36,106 nt of DNA from Planctomycetota bacterium (GTDB lineage: Bacteria; Planctomycetota; SZUA-567; JAKLDR01): assembly GCA_022703445.1 (NCBI GenBank), contig JAKLDR010000005.1:1-36106 (forward strand), read 5' to 3'. Under the pieces are notes generated by a model, which did not search any database, was not told where the DNA came from, and saw only the letters and a program-made list of their open reading frames with translations. Below are positions 8,759 through 15,739 of the stretch, in pieces. Made by a program: the position numbers and the translations under genes. Numbering within the stretch: position 1 is the stretch's first letter; each line of letters opens with the position of its first letter.

Positions 8759-9766
8759 TCAGCAGCCCTTCCCCGCGCCCTCCGCCGGCAGCACCCCCGC
8801 CGCCTCGGCCAGGCTGAAGCACAGCTCCGCCGAGGGCAGGACATCGTCCAGCGTCGGCCGGGGCGCGCGCCCCTCGCGGAGCGCGGCGACGAACTCGCCG
8901 ACCTCGCCGTACGAGCCGCCGATGACGTCGACCGGTTCGTCGGGACCGGCCTCCTCGGAAAGCACCAACCGGTTGTCGCGCCAGCAGTCGAGCCGGGTGC
9001 CCGGCTGCAGCTGCCCCTGGCGGACCGGCCCGACCACGCGGGCGCGGTAGCCCTCGCCGAAGAGGTCGTAGCTCTCCTCGGCCATCCCGGCGGTGACCAG
9101 GACCTCCAGCCGGCCGCGGGCCCCGCCGGCGAAATTGACGGAGACGTCGTACCAGCGGGCCGACAGGTCCCCGGCGCCGGCCCCGGGCTCGCTCGCGCTC
9201 AGGCTGAAGCCGGCCACCTCGCCGGCGGCGAAGCGCAGGGCGTCGACCGCGTGGAAGGCCGTGCCCCAGATGAAGTCCGGCTCGCGCCGGGCGTGGCGGA
9301 TCATGGCGGCCCGCACGTAGTGGACCGGCCCCTGCGCGCGCGCCCACTCGACGGCGCGGGCCAGCAGCGGCGTGAAGCGCCGGTTGGCCGAGACCATGTG
9401 GCGCGCGCCGGTCTCGCGGGCGAGCCGGGCGATGGCCCTGACCTCGGCGCGGCTGGCCCCGGGGGGTTTCTCGATCGTGGAGGGCACGCCGGCGCGGAAC
9501 AGCTCGGAGTTCACCCGGCCGATGAGCTCGACCGGCACCACGCACACCACCCCGTCGGGCTTCTCGGCGGCGAGCATGGCCCGCATGTCCGTGTAGGCGC
9601 GCTCGAAGCCGTACTTCCCGCGGAAGGCCCCGGCCCTGTCCGGGTCCAGGTCGCAGGCCGCGACCAGCGCGAGCTCGCCGGGGTGCTCCCGGACGAACCG
9701 GGCCAGCGGCACGGCGTGACAGAACTCGGAGTGGACCCCGCAACCGACGATCGCCAGGCGGATCAT
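8759..9766 (-). CDS. Gfo/Idh/MocA-family NAD(P)-dependent oxidoreductase
   Basis: 335 residues. The N-terminal Rossmann domain opens directly with MIRLAIVGCGVHSEFCH, and the family motif EKPP with its catalytic Lys appears near residue 98. The second-domain motif GTAFHAVDALRF supplies the conserved His and Asp. Start chosen at 9766, where GAGGAGG lies at normal spacing; the in-frame ATG at 9787 adds seven residues before the Rossmann strand and lies in the -10 element. Members reduce or oxidise sugars, inositols and related compounds in the cytoplasm. The neighbouring GH31 operon hints at a sugar substrate, but the gene has its own promoter and opposite orientation. Confidence 0.9.
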   Translation of the reverse strand: MIRLAIVGCGVHSEFCHAVPLARFVREHPGELALVAACDLDPDRAGAFRGKYGFERAYTDMRAMLAAEKPDGVVCVVPVELIGRVNSELFRAGVPSTIEKPPGASRAEVRAIARLARETGARHMVSANRRFTPLLARAVEWARAQGPVHYVRAAMIRHARREPDFIWGTAFHAVDALRFAAGEVAGFSLSASEPGAGAGDLSARWYDVSVNFAGGARGRLEVLVTAGMAEESYDLFGEGYRARVVGPVRQGQLQPGTRLDCWRDNRLVLSEEAGPDEPVDVIGGSYGEVGEFVAALREGRAPRPTLDDVLPSAELCFSLAEAAGVLPAEGAGKGC

Positions 9767-9786
9767 GACGGCCTCCTCGCCCGGCA

Positions 9787-9815
9787 AGAATAGCGGCGCC
9801 GGCGCGGGAGGTCAA
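9787..9815 (-). promoter_or_regulatory. Sigma-70 promoter of the Gfo/Idh/MocA gene
   Basis: On the minus strand TTGACC (9815-9810) and TATTCT (9792-9787) are spaced by 17 bases. The predicted start is near 9780, giving a short leader of about 14 bases before ATG 9766. It is back-to-back with the promoter of the plus-strand phosphatase-family gene. Confidence 0.65.
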
Positions 9816-9852
9816 GGACGCCCCGCTTCGACGACCGTCCGTTACAAACCGG

Positions 9853-9883
9853 TTGCAGCCGGCGGCGGGGGGGCGTGTATAAT
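9853..9883 (+). promoter_or_regulatory. Promoter of the endonuclease/exonuclease/phosphatase gene
   Basis: A perfect TATAAT lies at 9878-9883, with TTGCAG at 9853-9858 (19-base spacer, longer than ideal). The predicted start near 9890 would fall on the ribosome site GGAGGGA (9890-9896), leaving a leader of about 12 bases before ATG 9902. Confidence 0.55.
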
Positions 9884-9901
9884 GCGGCCGGAGGGACCGA
9901 T

Positions 9902-10741
9902 ATGCGTCGACGGACCGCCTGGATCGCAATCCCGATGGCCCTGCTGGCTGCGGGGCTCTGCTGCCAGTCGTGCGCGCCCCGGCGCGAGCCGGTCGAGCCG
10001 GCCGGGCCCAGCTTCAAGATCATGACCTTCAACATCAACTGGGGCGGCTGGCGGCCGGACCTCTCCACCCGCGCCATCCTCGACTCCGGCGCGGACATCG
10101 TCTGCCTGCAGGAGACCACCCCGGCCTGGGAGACCTACCTGCGTCCGGTCCTGGCGACGCGCTATCCCCACGCGCTCTTCCGGCACGGCCGGGGGGCGGG
10201 CGGCATGGCCGTCTTCTCGCGCTGGCCGCTGCGCGAGTCGGCCCGGGCCACCCCGCCGGCCGGCTGGTTCTTCGGCTGGGTGCTCCTGGCGGACACCCCC
10301 GCCGGGACGGTCCAGGTGCTGTCCGTGCACCTGCGCCCCTCGCTTAGCGATTCCGGAAGTGTCAGTCTCGGAGCCTACTTCTCGGCCTCGGGACGGCGCC
10401 GGAAGGAGGTGGAGTTCCTCCACGGCCTGCTCGAGCCTGGCCGGCCCACGCTGATCCTGGGCGACTTCAACGAGGACGAGGGCAGCGACGCCGTGGAGTG
10501 GCTGACGGACCGCGGCTTCAGCGACGCGCTCAGCACCTTCGACCGCAAGACGCCGACCTGGCGCTGGCCGACGGCGATGTGGACTTTCACCGACCGCTTC
10601 GACCACATCCTGTACTCGCCGGAGCTCTACTGCTGCCGGGCGGAGGTCGTGCGGGCCGGCTCCTCCGATCACCTGCCGGTCACGGCGGTGTTCGACCGGC
10701 GCATGAGGCTCAGCCCAGTCCCAGCAGCCGCAGCCCCTTGA
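9902..10741 (+). CDS. Secreted endonuclease/exonuclease/phosphatase-family protein
   Basis: 279 residues. The N-terminus MRRRTAWIAIPMALLAAG followed by a Cys cluster (CCQSC) looks like an export signal, possibly of a lipoprotein although the lipobox is not canonical. The catalytic signature of the EEP superfamily is complete and in order: KIMTFNINWGG (Asn), VCLQETTP (metal-binding Glu), LILGDFNEDE (Asp and Asn) and SSDHLPVTAVF (Asp-His). Members cleave phosphodiesters in nucleic acids, phospholipids or inositol phosphates. Export and the adjoining phosphate transporter genes suggest release of phosphate from an outside substrate, which is inference. Its last 32 bases overlap the 3' end of the convergent PiT gene. 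Confidence 0.88.
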   Translation: MRRRTAWIAIPMALLAAGLCCQSCAPRREPVEPAGPSFKIMTFNINWGGWRPDLSTRAILDSGADIVCLQETTPAWETYLRPVLATRYPHALFRHGRGAGGMAVFSRWPLRESARATPPAGWFFGWVLLADTPAGTVQVLSVHLRPSLSDSGSVSLGAYFSASGRRRKEVEFLHGLLEPGRPTLILGDFNEDEGSDAVEWLTDRGFSDALSTFDRKTPTWRWPTAMWTFTDRFDHILYSPELYCCRAEVVRAGSSDHLPVTAVFDRRMRLSPVPAAAAP

Positions 10742-11738
10742 ACACCAGCCAGCCGCCGGCGATGCAGGCCGGGAAGGTGAATATCCAGGCGAAGAGGATC
10801 TTCGAGCCCACGCCCCACTTGACCGCCCGCACGCCCTTGGCCGCGCCCACGCCCATGATCGCCCCGGTTATGGAGTGGGTGGTGCTGATGGGGATGCCGC
10901 CCAGGGTGTTGCAGATGATGGTGGTGGCCGCGGCGGTCTCGGCGCAGAAGCCCTGATAGGGCTTGAGGTGCGCCAGGCGCGTGCCCAGGGTGCGGATCAC
11001 CGACCACCCGCCGATGGCTGTGCCGACCGCCATGCAGGCCGCGCAGGACAGCCGCACCCAGAGGGGGATGTGCATTCCGCCGCCCGCAACCAGGTCGGAG
11101 GCTCCCCCGTGGGCGATCTGGTAGGCGACCAGCGCCCCGACGATGATGCCCATGGGATTCTGGGTGTCGCCGGTGCCGTGGGCAAAGGCCATGGCGCCGG
11201 CCGAGACGATCTGCAGCTTGCCGAAGAGCCACGAGGCGGCCGCAGCCTTCATCCGCCGGAAGCCCCAGGCCACCGCCAGCATGATCAAGTACCCCAGCAC
11301 CAGTCCGACCACCGGGGCCACGAAGACGCCGATCATGATCTTGGTGATGCCCTCGCCACGCAGTCCATCGAGGCCCACGGAGGCCAGCACCGCCCCGATC
11401 AGGCCGCCGAAGAGCGAGTGCGAGCAGCTGATGGGCAGCCCCCAGAGCGTGCACAGGGTGGCCCAGATGGGAGCGACCACCACCGCGGCCAGGAAGGTGA
11501 TCGGCAAGGCCAGCTCCGGATTGATGACCTTGCTGCCGACGGTCTTGGCCACTTCGGAGAAGAACAGCGCCCCGACGAAGTTCAGCCCGGCCCCGAAGAG
11601 CACGGCGTGCCAGGGGCTGAGCACCCGGGTGGAGACCACCGTGGCGATGGCGTTGGCCGAGTCGTTCCAGCCGTTGGCCAGGCTGAAGGCCAGGGCGAAG
11701 AGGACGGTCAGGCCGAGGATGATCAGTCCGGTGTCCAT
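10710..11738 (-). CDS. PiT-family inorganic phosphate transporter
   Basis: 342 residues, about ten hydrophobic segments. Two PiT signatures are visible: LANGWNDSANAIATVVSTRVL near the N-terminus and CNTLGGIPISTTHSITGAIMG in the C-terminal half. Both inverted halves carry the S-x-S/T-H motif (LPISCSHSLFGGLIGAVL and IPISTTHSITGA). The usual HGTNDAQ motif is HGTGDTQ here. The protein moves phosphate, probably as a metal-phosphate complex with protons or sodium, across the inner membrane. It lies 25 bases downstream of the DUF47 gene, the normal partner. The 3' end overlaps the convergent phosphatase-family gene by 32 bases. Confidence 0.92.
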   Translation of the reverse strand: MDTGLIILGLTVLFALAFSLANGWNDSANAIATVVSTRVLSPWHAVLFGAGLNFVGALFFSEVAKTVGSKVINPELALPITFLAAVVVAPIWATLCTLWGLPISCSHSLFGGLIGAVLASVGLDGLRGEGITKIMIGVFVAPVVGLVLGYLIMLAVAWGFRRMKAAAASWLFGKLQIVSAGAMAFAHGTGDTQNPMGIIVGALVAYQIAHGGASDLVAGGGMHIPLWVRLSCAACMAVGTAIGGWSVIRTLGTRLAHLKPYQGFCAETAAATTIICNTLGGIPISTTHSITGAIMGVGAAKGVRAVKWGVGSKILFAWIFTFPACIAGGWLVFKGLRLLGLG

Positions 11739-11763
11739 GCTTGCCTCCCCCTAGCAGCCCCGC

Positions 11764-12387
11764 TCAGGCGTTCTTGACCACCACGTTGTGGATCACGTTG
11801 GCCACGTCCTCGCAGACGTCGGTGGCCGTCTCCACGATGTGGTAGAGGTCCTTCCACTTGATGATCTCGGCGGCGTCGGTGTGCCGCTCGAAGAGCGCGG
11901 CCAGCGCGTGGTGGTTGACCCGGTCAGCCTCGTTCTCCTGGGTGTGCACTTCGATGCAGTGCTTCAGTATCTCCTCGGAGCGCTTCATGTTGTCGATCAG
12001 CCGGAAGGCCTCGACCAGCGAGCCGGTGCCGCGCACCAGGCAGCGGGCCAGCAGCCGGATGTCCTCGGTTGGTTCGGTGACGTGGTACAGCCCGATCCGG
12101 CAGGCCGCGGAGTCGGCCATGTCGGTGATGTTGTCGAGCTCCGAGGCGATCTTGTGGATGTCCTCGCGGTCGAGGGGGGTTATGAAGGTCTTGGCCAGCC
12201 GGTCGAAGATCTCGTGGGTGATCTTGTCGCCCGCGTGCTCCAGGTCCTTGAGGCGCTGGACCTTGGCGGACACGTCGGTGAAGTCGTCGAGCAGGTCGGC
12301 GAGGGCCTTGGCCGCCTCGTGGGCGTTGGCCGCCGACTTGGTGAAGAGCTCGAAAAAGACCTTCTCGCGGGGCATCAGGCTGAACAT
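11764..12387 (-). CDS. DUF47 (PhoU-like) phosphate transport regulator
   Basis: 207 residues, all alpha-helical. It begins MFSLMPREKVFFELFTKSA and contains LKDLEHAGDKITHEIFDRL and the DREDIHKIASELDNITDMAD stretch typical of DUF47/TIGR00153 proteins; these Asp/Glu-rich helices bind metal in PhoU relatives. Start at 12387 is set by AGGAGG ten bases upstream; an in-frame ATG at 12417 is poorly placed. The protein is usually encoded just before a PiT permease and is thought to regulate it. Here the spacing to the PiT gene is 25 bases, so the two form one operon. Confidence 0.9.
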   Translation of the reverse strand: MFSLMPREKVFFELFTKSAANAHEAAKALADLLDDFTDVSAKVQRLKDLEHAGDKITHEIFDRLAKTFITPLDREDIHKIASELDNITDMADSAACRIGLYHVTEPTEDIRLLARCLVRGTGSLVEAFRLIDNMKRSEEILKHCIEVHTQENEADRVNHHALAALFERHTDAAEIIKWKDLYHIVETATDVCEDVANVIHNVVVKNA

Positions 12388-12424
12388 CGTTCCTATCCTC
12401 CTGTTTCCGCACCGCATACTACCG

Positions 12425-12530
12425 GCCGCGTGTTAGGGTTTGGTTAAGGAGGGGTTAGGAAAGGGCAGGGAATAGGGGGGATGTGGTGGAAGGTGGATGG
12501 TTGAGGGTTGCGGGCGACTGGGGGAAGACG
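12425..12530. other. Strand-asymmetric low-complexity tract upstream of DUF47
   Basis: The plus strand is strongly G-rich with runs such as GGGGTTAGG, AGGGCAGGG, AATAGGGGGG and GGTTGAGGGTTGCGGG, so the DUF47 coding strand is pyrimidine-rich. No ORF is credible. The GGTTG words recall the heptamer repeats elsewhere in the window but have no matching inverted arm. TAGTAT on the minus strand just upstream of the DUF47 ribosome site could be a -10, without a good -35. Confidence 0.4.
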
Positions 12531-12534
12531 ACCG

Positions 12535-13902
12535 CTAGCGTTTGAGCTCGAAGACAGTGTCTTTCTTCGGGTCCCCGGAATCGTCGACGCGGTCGGCGCC
12601 CACGCTCCAGATCACGCAACCCGCCGCGGTGCGCTTGTAAAGGAAGGGCTTGCCCGTGAACGGGTCCGCGGGCAGCTCCTTGAAATGCTCGGGGAGCTTG
12701 GCGGAGAGGTCGGCCAGCACCTCCGGATAGGCGCCGAACTTGAGGCGGTGGAGACGGCAGCCGAGGCCGAGGCGAGCGGCGTCTAACCTGGATGTCTTCT
12801 GCATACTCAACTCAAGAACTCTCCATTCGGCTCCCAGCGACAGGGCCACGAACATCTCCCCGCTCAGAAAGCTAGGACTCTGGGTCGGCGGCCGGCCTTG
12901 CTCCGCAAGCGCCTTCATGGAGTCCAGGAGGTACGGAGAAGGCCGCGCGGCGGAAGAGATCAGTTCGTCGAAGGCCCTGTCTAAGTGTTCGGCCCCACGG
13001 TAGCCTGCCCCCGTCCAACGCCAAATTCCTTCAGCCGGCACCGCCGCGAGATCAGCCCCGACTCCTTCCTCAGAAAAACCGGCAAGACGCTCCTCTCCGG
13101 CCAGCACCTTCTCCAGAGTCCGCATGGTAGTAACTCTGCTGATGCGCAGCATCCGAGTGAAATCCTGCCTGCCATCACAATACGTGCCCATTTCACGCAG
13201 CAACCCCGTCGTTGCTACGACATCGGGCTCCGACAGGCGAAGAATGCTCTCTACTCCACTCGCAACTGTCTTCTCGGTGTGCGACTGAAACATACGGCAG
13301 AAAAGCGTCTGATCCTGCCCGAGGTGGTCAGCTATGCGGAGCCCCATCCCTACGCATTCGAAAGCTTTGTCCGGATGCCCCGAACTGGCTGCGTTACCGG
13401 CGGCCAGCGTCAGCAGCACCCCAGCCTGCACGAGTTCCCGCGGAGGCGGTTCCAGGTGCGCGACGCCCATGGCGAAGTCTGGTTGAAAGCTGCACTTCGG
13501 GAGCCGCGTAATCGGGGCCAGTGCTGCCAGGTACTCCCGATTTCTATCGAGATGGTCAACAACCGGCGCGGAGCGAAAATCGAAATTTTGATCCTCCTGG
13601 AACTGCTTCCAAAGCGGACCAGTGGTTTCGAGATCCCTGGCCAACGCCGAAGCCCTCTTGTACATCAAGCCGGCGTTCTCCGCGTCACCGACCTCCAACG
13701 CCCCGGCCTTGATCTCGGCCAGCAGTTCGGAAACACGCATAGCCAGTTTCCTCTGCTCGGCACGAAGGTGCAGAACCCAGCCGCCGGCAGAGAGCATCAA
13801 CAGGAACAGCACGCCAAGAGCGACCAAGGCACAGCCTCGCAGCCATCGGCGCTTGGGCTTGGGCGGCTTTGCTTCGGGGTCGCTCTCGGCTGCCGATTTC
13901 AT
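12535..13902 (-). CDS. Planctomycete-type single-pass membrane protein, function unknown
   Basis: 455 residues from ATG 13902. A Lys/Pro-rich cytoplasmic tail (KPPKPKRRWLRG) precedes one transmembrane helix (CALVALGVLFLLMLSAGGWVL in two overlapping parts, residues about 24-44), so the bulk faces the periplasm. The helical middle gives no known domain. The C-terminus has LADLSAKLPEHFKELPADPF, then TGKPFLYKRTAAG and IWSVGADRVDDSGDPK. This motif pair (DPFTGKP and SVG-D-DDxGD) is common at the end of many Planctomycetota membrane proteins of unknown role. A start at 13926 is also possible and would overlap the tilS stop; both candidate starts lie inside a short repeat. It follows tilS closely on the same strand. 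Confidence 0.75.
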   Translation of the reverse strand: MKSAAESDPEAKPPKPKRRWLRGCALVALGVLFLLMLSAGGWVLHLRAEQRKLAMRVSELLAEIKAGALEVGDAENAGLMYKRASALARDLETTGPLWKQFQEDQNFDFRSAPVVDHLDRNREYLAALAPITRLPKCSFQPDFAMGVAHLEPPPRELVQAGVLLTLAAGNAASSGHPDKAFECVGMGLRIADHLGQDQTLFCRMFQSHTEKTVASGVESILRLSEPDVVATTGLLREMGTYCDGRQDFTRMLRISRVTTMRTLEKVLAGEERLAGFSEEGVGADLAAVPAEGIWRWTGAGYRGAEHLDRAFDELISSAARPSPYLLDSMKALAEQGRPPTQSPSFLSGEMFVALSLGAEWRVLELSMQKTSRLDAARLGLGCRLHRLKFGAYPEVLADLSAKLPEHFKELPADPFTGKPFLYKRTAAGCVIWSVGADRVDDSGDPKKDTVFELKR

Positions 13903-13930
13903 CCTTCTGCCTTCATCCTTCTGCATTCAC
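13898..13930. repeat. Short repeat (TTCATCC/TTCTGCC heptamers) across the tilS 3' end
   Basis: The plus strand reads TTCATCC TTCTGCC TTCATCC TTCTGCA TTCA, two 14-base units of alternating heptamers. It contains the stop codon of tilS (13913-13915), and both candidate start codons and the GAAGG ribosome site of the following gene. No matching inverted arm is seen nearby. Confidence 0.7.
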
Positions 13931-15589
13931 GTCCGGCACATACTCCATCACCACCAGCCTCTCGGCGTCCGGCGGCACCCGGGCGTGCTCGGAGAGGCGG
14001 ACTCCGACGACCCACAACACGGTTGGGGGTTGGGGGTGGGAGGTTGGAGGTGGGGGATCGGGGACTGGGGACCGGGGGACGTTGGTTTCCTGGCCTCCCA
14101 CCACCAACCTCCCACCTCCAACCACCAACAACGGCAGCCCGTCCCGCTCGCGGCGCGGCAGCTTCCGGTCGATCAGGAAAGCCTTGAGCTTCTTCTCCCC
14201 GGCCGATCCGAAGGGCCGGAAGCGGTCGCCGGGACGGCGCGAACGGCAGACCAGAGTCGGCTTTCGGCTTTCGGCATTCGGCTTTCGGAGCAACAACGCC
14301 TCAAGGAGTCGGGCATCGAAGACCTCAGCCAGCGGAGCCTTCGCCTTGATGAAGGATGCCAGATCAAAGGCCTTGCTGTAGACCACCTTGGCGCTCAGCA
14401 TGCCGCACGGCAATGGCGTCTCGCCAGGAACGGCGACGGGTACCGACCAGCCCAGTGTCGCGGCCCGCTGCCGTTCCGAAAGCCGAAAGCCGAACGCCGA
14501 ACGCCGAGTTCTCAACACCACGCCGTCATACCCCCGCTCCGCCACCAGCCCCCGGGCCTCGGCCCGCGCGCCGACCGCCGTCTTCCGAAGGACCTCCGCC
14601 ATCCGGGCAAGGCCCCTGCTCGGAACCGGCCGCGGCGCGCCCAGCCGCTCGGCGGCCTGGGCGAAGACCTCGGTCCGGAGCACCGGCGGCAGGCCGAGCA
14701 GCCAGAGCGGCAGCCGGGCCTCGCCCGGGGCGATCTCGGCACCCTCCAGGCACCGCCCGGCCACGCGGGCCAGGATGGACTGGAGCTTGGCGGCGTTGGC
14801 GGCGAGGGAGAGGAGGGCGCTTCGCGCGGTTGCGGGTTGGGGGTTGGGGGTTGGAGGCGGTGAGCTGTTTGCCCTCAAGCCCCCCACCTCCAACCCCCAA
14901 CCTCCAACCTCCCGCAACCGCTCTTCCAGTGCGGGCAGCGTTTCGTGCCGGATCCGCGCCCGCGCTTGGTTGGCGGTGTCCCGGTTGGTGGGGTCGGTCA
15001 GGTAGTCGAGCTTGCGCTCGGCGAGGTAGGCGAGTACCTCCCGACGGGTGGTTTCGAGCATAGGCCTGACCAGGAGCACCTCCGGGCGCGCCGGGGAGAT
15101 GGGCCGCTCGGATGGGATGCCGGCCATGCCCCGGACGCCGGCGCCGCGCATGATCCGGAAGAGCACGGTTTCGGCCTGGTCGTCGGCGGTGTGGCCGGTG
15201 GCGACGAACCGGGCGCCGCAGTTCGCCGCGGCGCGTTCCAGGAACGCCAGCCGCGCGTTCCGGGCCGCCTCCTCGATGCCCAGGCCGTCGCGGCTGGCCA
15301 GCGCCGGGACGTCGCCGCGCTCGACGACGAACCCGGCGCCCAGCCTGCGGGCCAGACCACCGACCCACTCGGCGTCGCGCGCCGAGTCGGGACGGATGGC
15401 GTGGTCGAAGTGCGCGAGGACGAGCTCCGCGCGCAGCTCGCCGGCCGCAACTAGTTCGGCCAGCGCCGCGGCCAGTGCCGTGGAGTCCGGCCCGCCGCTC
15501 GTCGCCGCCAGCCACCGCGCCCCGGGCTCGGCCCAGCCGCGCGCGCGGAGGACGGCCAGGATGCGTCCGGGGAACGAGCCGAGCGCCAT
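13913..15589 (-). CDS. tilS: tRNA(Ile)-lysidine synthase with four repeat-derived insertions
   Basis: 558 residues, longer than most TilS proteins. The PP-loop ATP-binding motif SGGPDS is at residues 31-36 and AHFDHAIR follows at about 59-66. GHTADDQAETVLFRIMRGAG (132-151) and the C-terminal RRPGDRFRPFG with KLKAFLIDRKLPRRERD are standard. The enzyme attaches lysine to C34 of tRNA-Ile(CAU) so that it reads AUA. Four stretches look unlike the family and coincide with short-unit DNA repeats: residues about 223-255, 361-372, 434-444 and 487-523. Removing the last rejoins GLPLLV to VLWVVGVRLSEHARV, which reads as normal TilS. All four keep the frame. It lies downstream of the STAS gene and upstream of a membrane-protein gene. 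Confidence 0.9.
   Translation of the reverse strand: MALGSFPGRILAVLRARGWAEPGARWLAATSGGPDSTALAAALAELVAAGELRAELVLAHFDHAIRPDSARDAEWVGGLARRLGAGFVVERGDVPALASRDGLGIEEAARNARLAFLERAAANCGARFVATGHTADDQAETVLFRIMRGAGVRGMAGIPSERPISPARPEVLLVRPMLETTRREVLAYLAERKLDYLTDPTNRDTANQARARIRHETLPALEERLREVGGWGLEVGGLRANSSPPPTPNPQPATARSALLSLAANAAKLQSILARVAGRCLEGAEIAPGEARLPLWLLGLPPVLRTEVFAQAAERLGAPRPVPSRGLARMAEVLRKTAVGARAEARGLVAERGYDGVVLRTRRSAFGFRLSERQRAATLGWSVPVAVPGETPLPCGMLSAKVVYSKAFDLASFIKAKAPLAEVFDARLLEALLLRKPNAESRKPTLVCRSRRPGDRFRPFGSAGEKKLKAFLIDRKLPRRERDGLPLLVVGGGRLVVGGQETNVPRSPVPDPPPPTSHPQPPTVLWVVGVRLSEHARVPPDAERLVVMEYVPDVNAEG
14021..14129. repeat. Inverted heptamer repeat inside tilS (element 4)
   Basis: A G-rich left arm (14021-14056; GGTTGGG units, then GGGAGGTTGGAGGTGGG) faces a C-rich right arm (14094-14129) that contains the exact reverse complement CCCACCTCCAACC. 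The spacer also carries GGGGACTGGGGACCGGGGG. It encodes the Gly/Val then Pro/Thr-rich stretch at about TilS residues 487-523. Confidence 0.85.
14258..14288. repeat. CGGCTTT heptamer array inside tilS (element 3)
   Basis: Four tandem heptamers (CGGCTTT, CGGCTTT, CGGCATT, CGGCTTT) plus CGG. They encode RKPNAESRKP in TilS. Element 2, about 190 bases away, is the same repeat in the opposite orientation. Confidence 0.85.
14476..14507. repeat. CCGAAAG/CCGAACG heptamer array inside tilS (element 2)
   Basis: Units CCGAAAG twice and CCGAACG twice, then CCGA. This is the reverse complement of the element 3 unit. It encodes RSAFGFRLSE in TilS, between the strand ending DGVVLR and the conserved WSVPVAVPGET. 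Confidence 0.85.
14826..14921. repeat. Inverted heptamer repeat inside tilS (element 1)
   Basis: The left arm GCGGTTGCGGG plus GGTTGGG units (14826-14857) faces a right arm (14881-14921) with CCTCCAACC and CCCGCAACCGC, both exact reverse complements of left-arm words, around a spacer of 23 bases. It encodes about TilS residues 223-255 (Gly/Trp/Val then Pro/Thr/Asn-rich), within the helical linker after the catalytic domain. Confidence 0.85.
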
Positions 15590-15601
15590 ATCGCCGATTT
15601 C

Positions 15602-15715
15602 ACCACTGAGGGCTCAGAGGACACAAGGGACGACTTCTCGGCTTGCGCAGGAAGCTTCCGCCGCCGACCTGGAGTCCCATGCCGTCCTCCGCGCCCTCTG
15701 TGTCCTCTGTGGTTG
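15602..15715. repeat. Inverted repeat with CTCTGTGTCC units between STAS gene and tilS
   Basis: The left arm begins CCACTGAGGGCTCAGAGGA (from about 15603). The right arm (15683-15715) contains CCCTCTGTGTCCTCTGTGG. Reverse-complemented, the right arm starts CCACAGAGGACACAGAGGG and aligns with the left arm with few mismatches. The element fills most of the 150-base gap between the two genes. Confidence 0.75.
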
Positions 15716-15739
15716 GCAGCAGCCCGCCGCCGCCATCGG

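Noticed and set aside
14021..14921. Repeats in tilS as a CRISPR array
   Set aside because: Units are 7 bases without unique spacers of constant length, and no cas genes are present.
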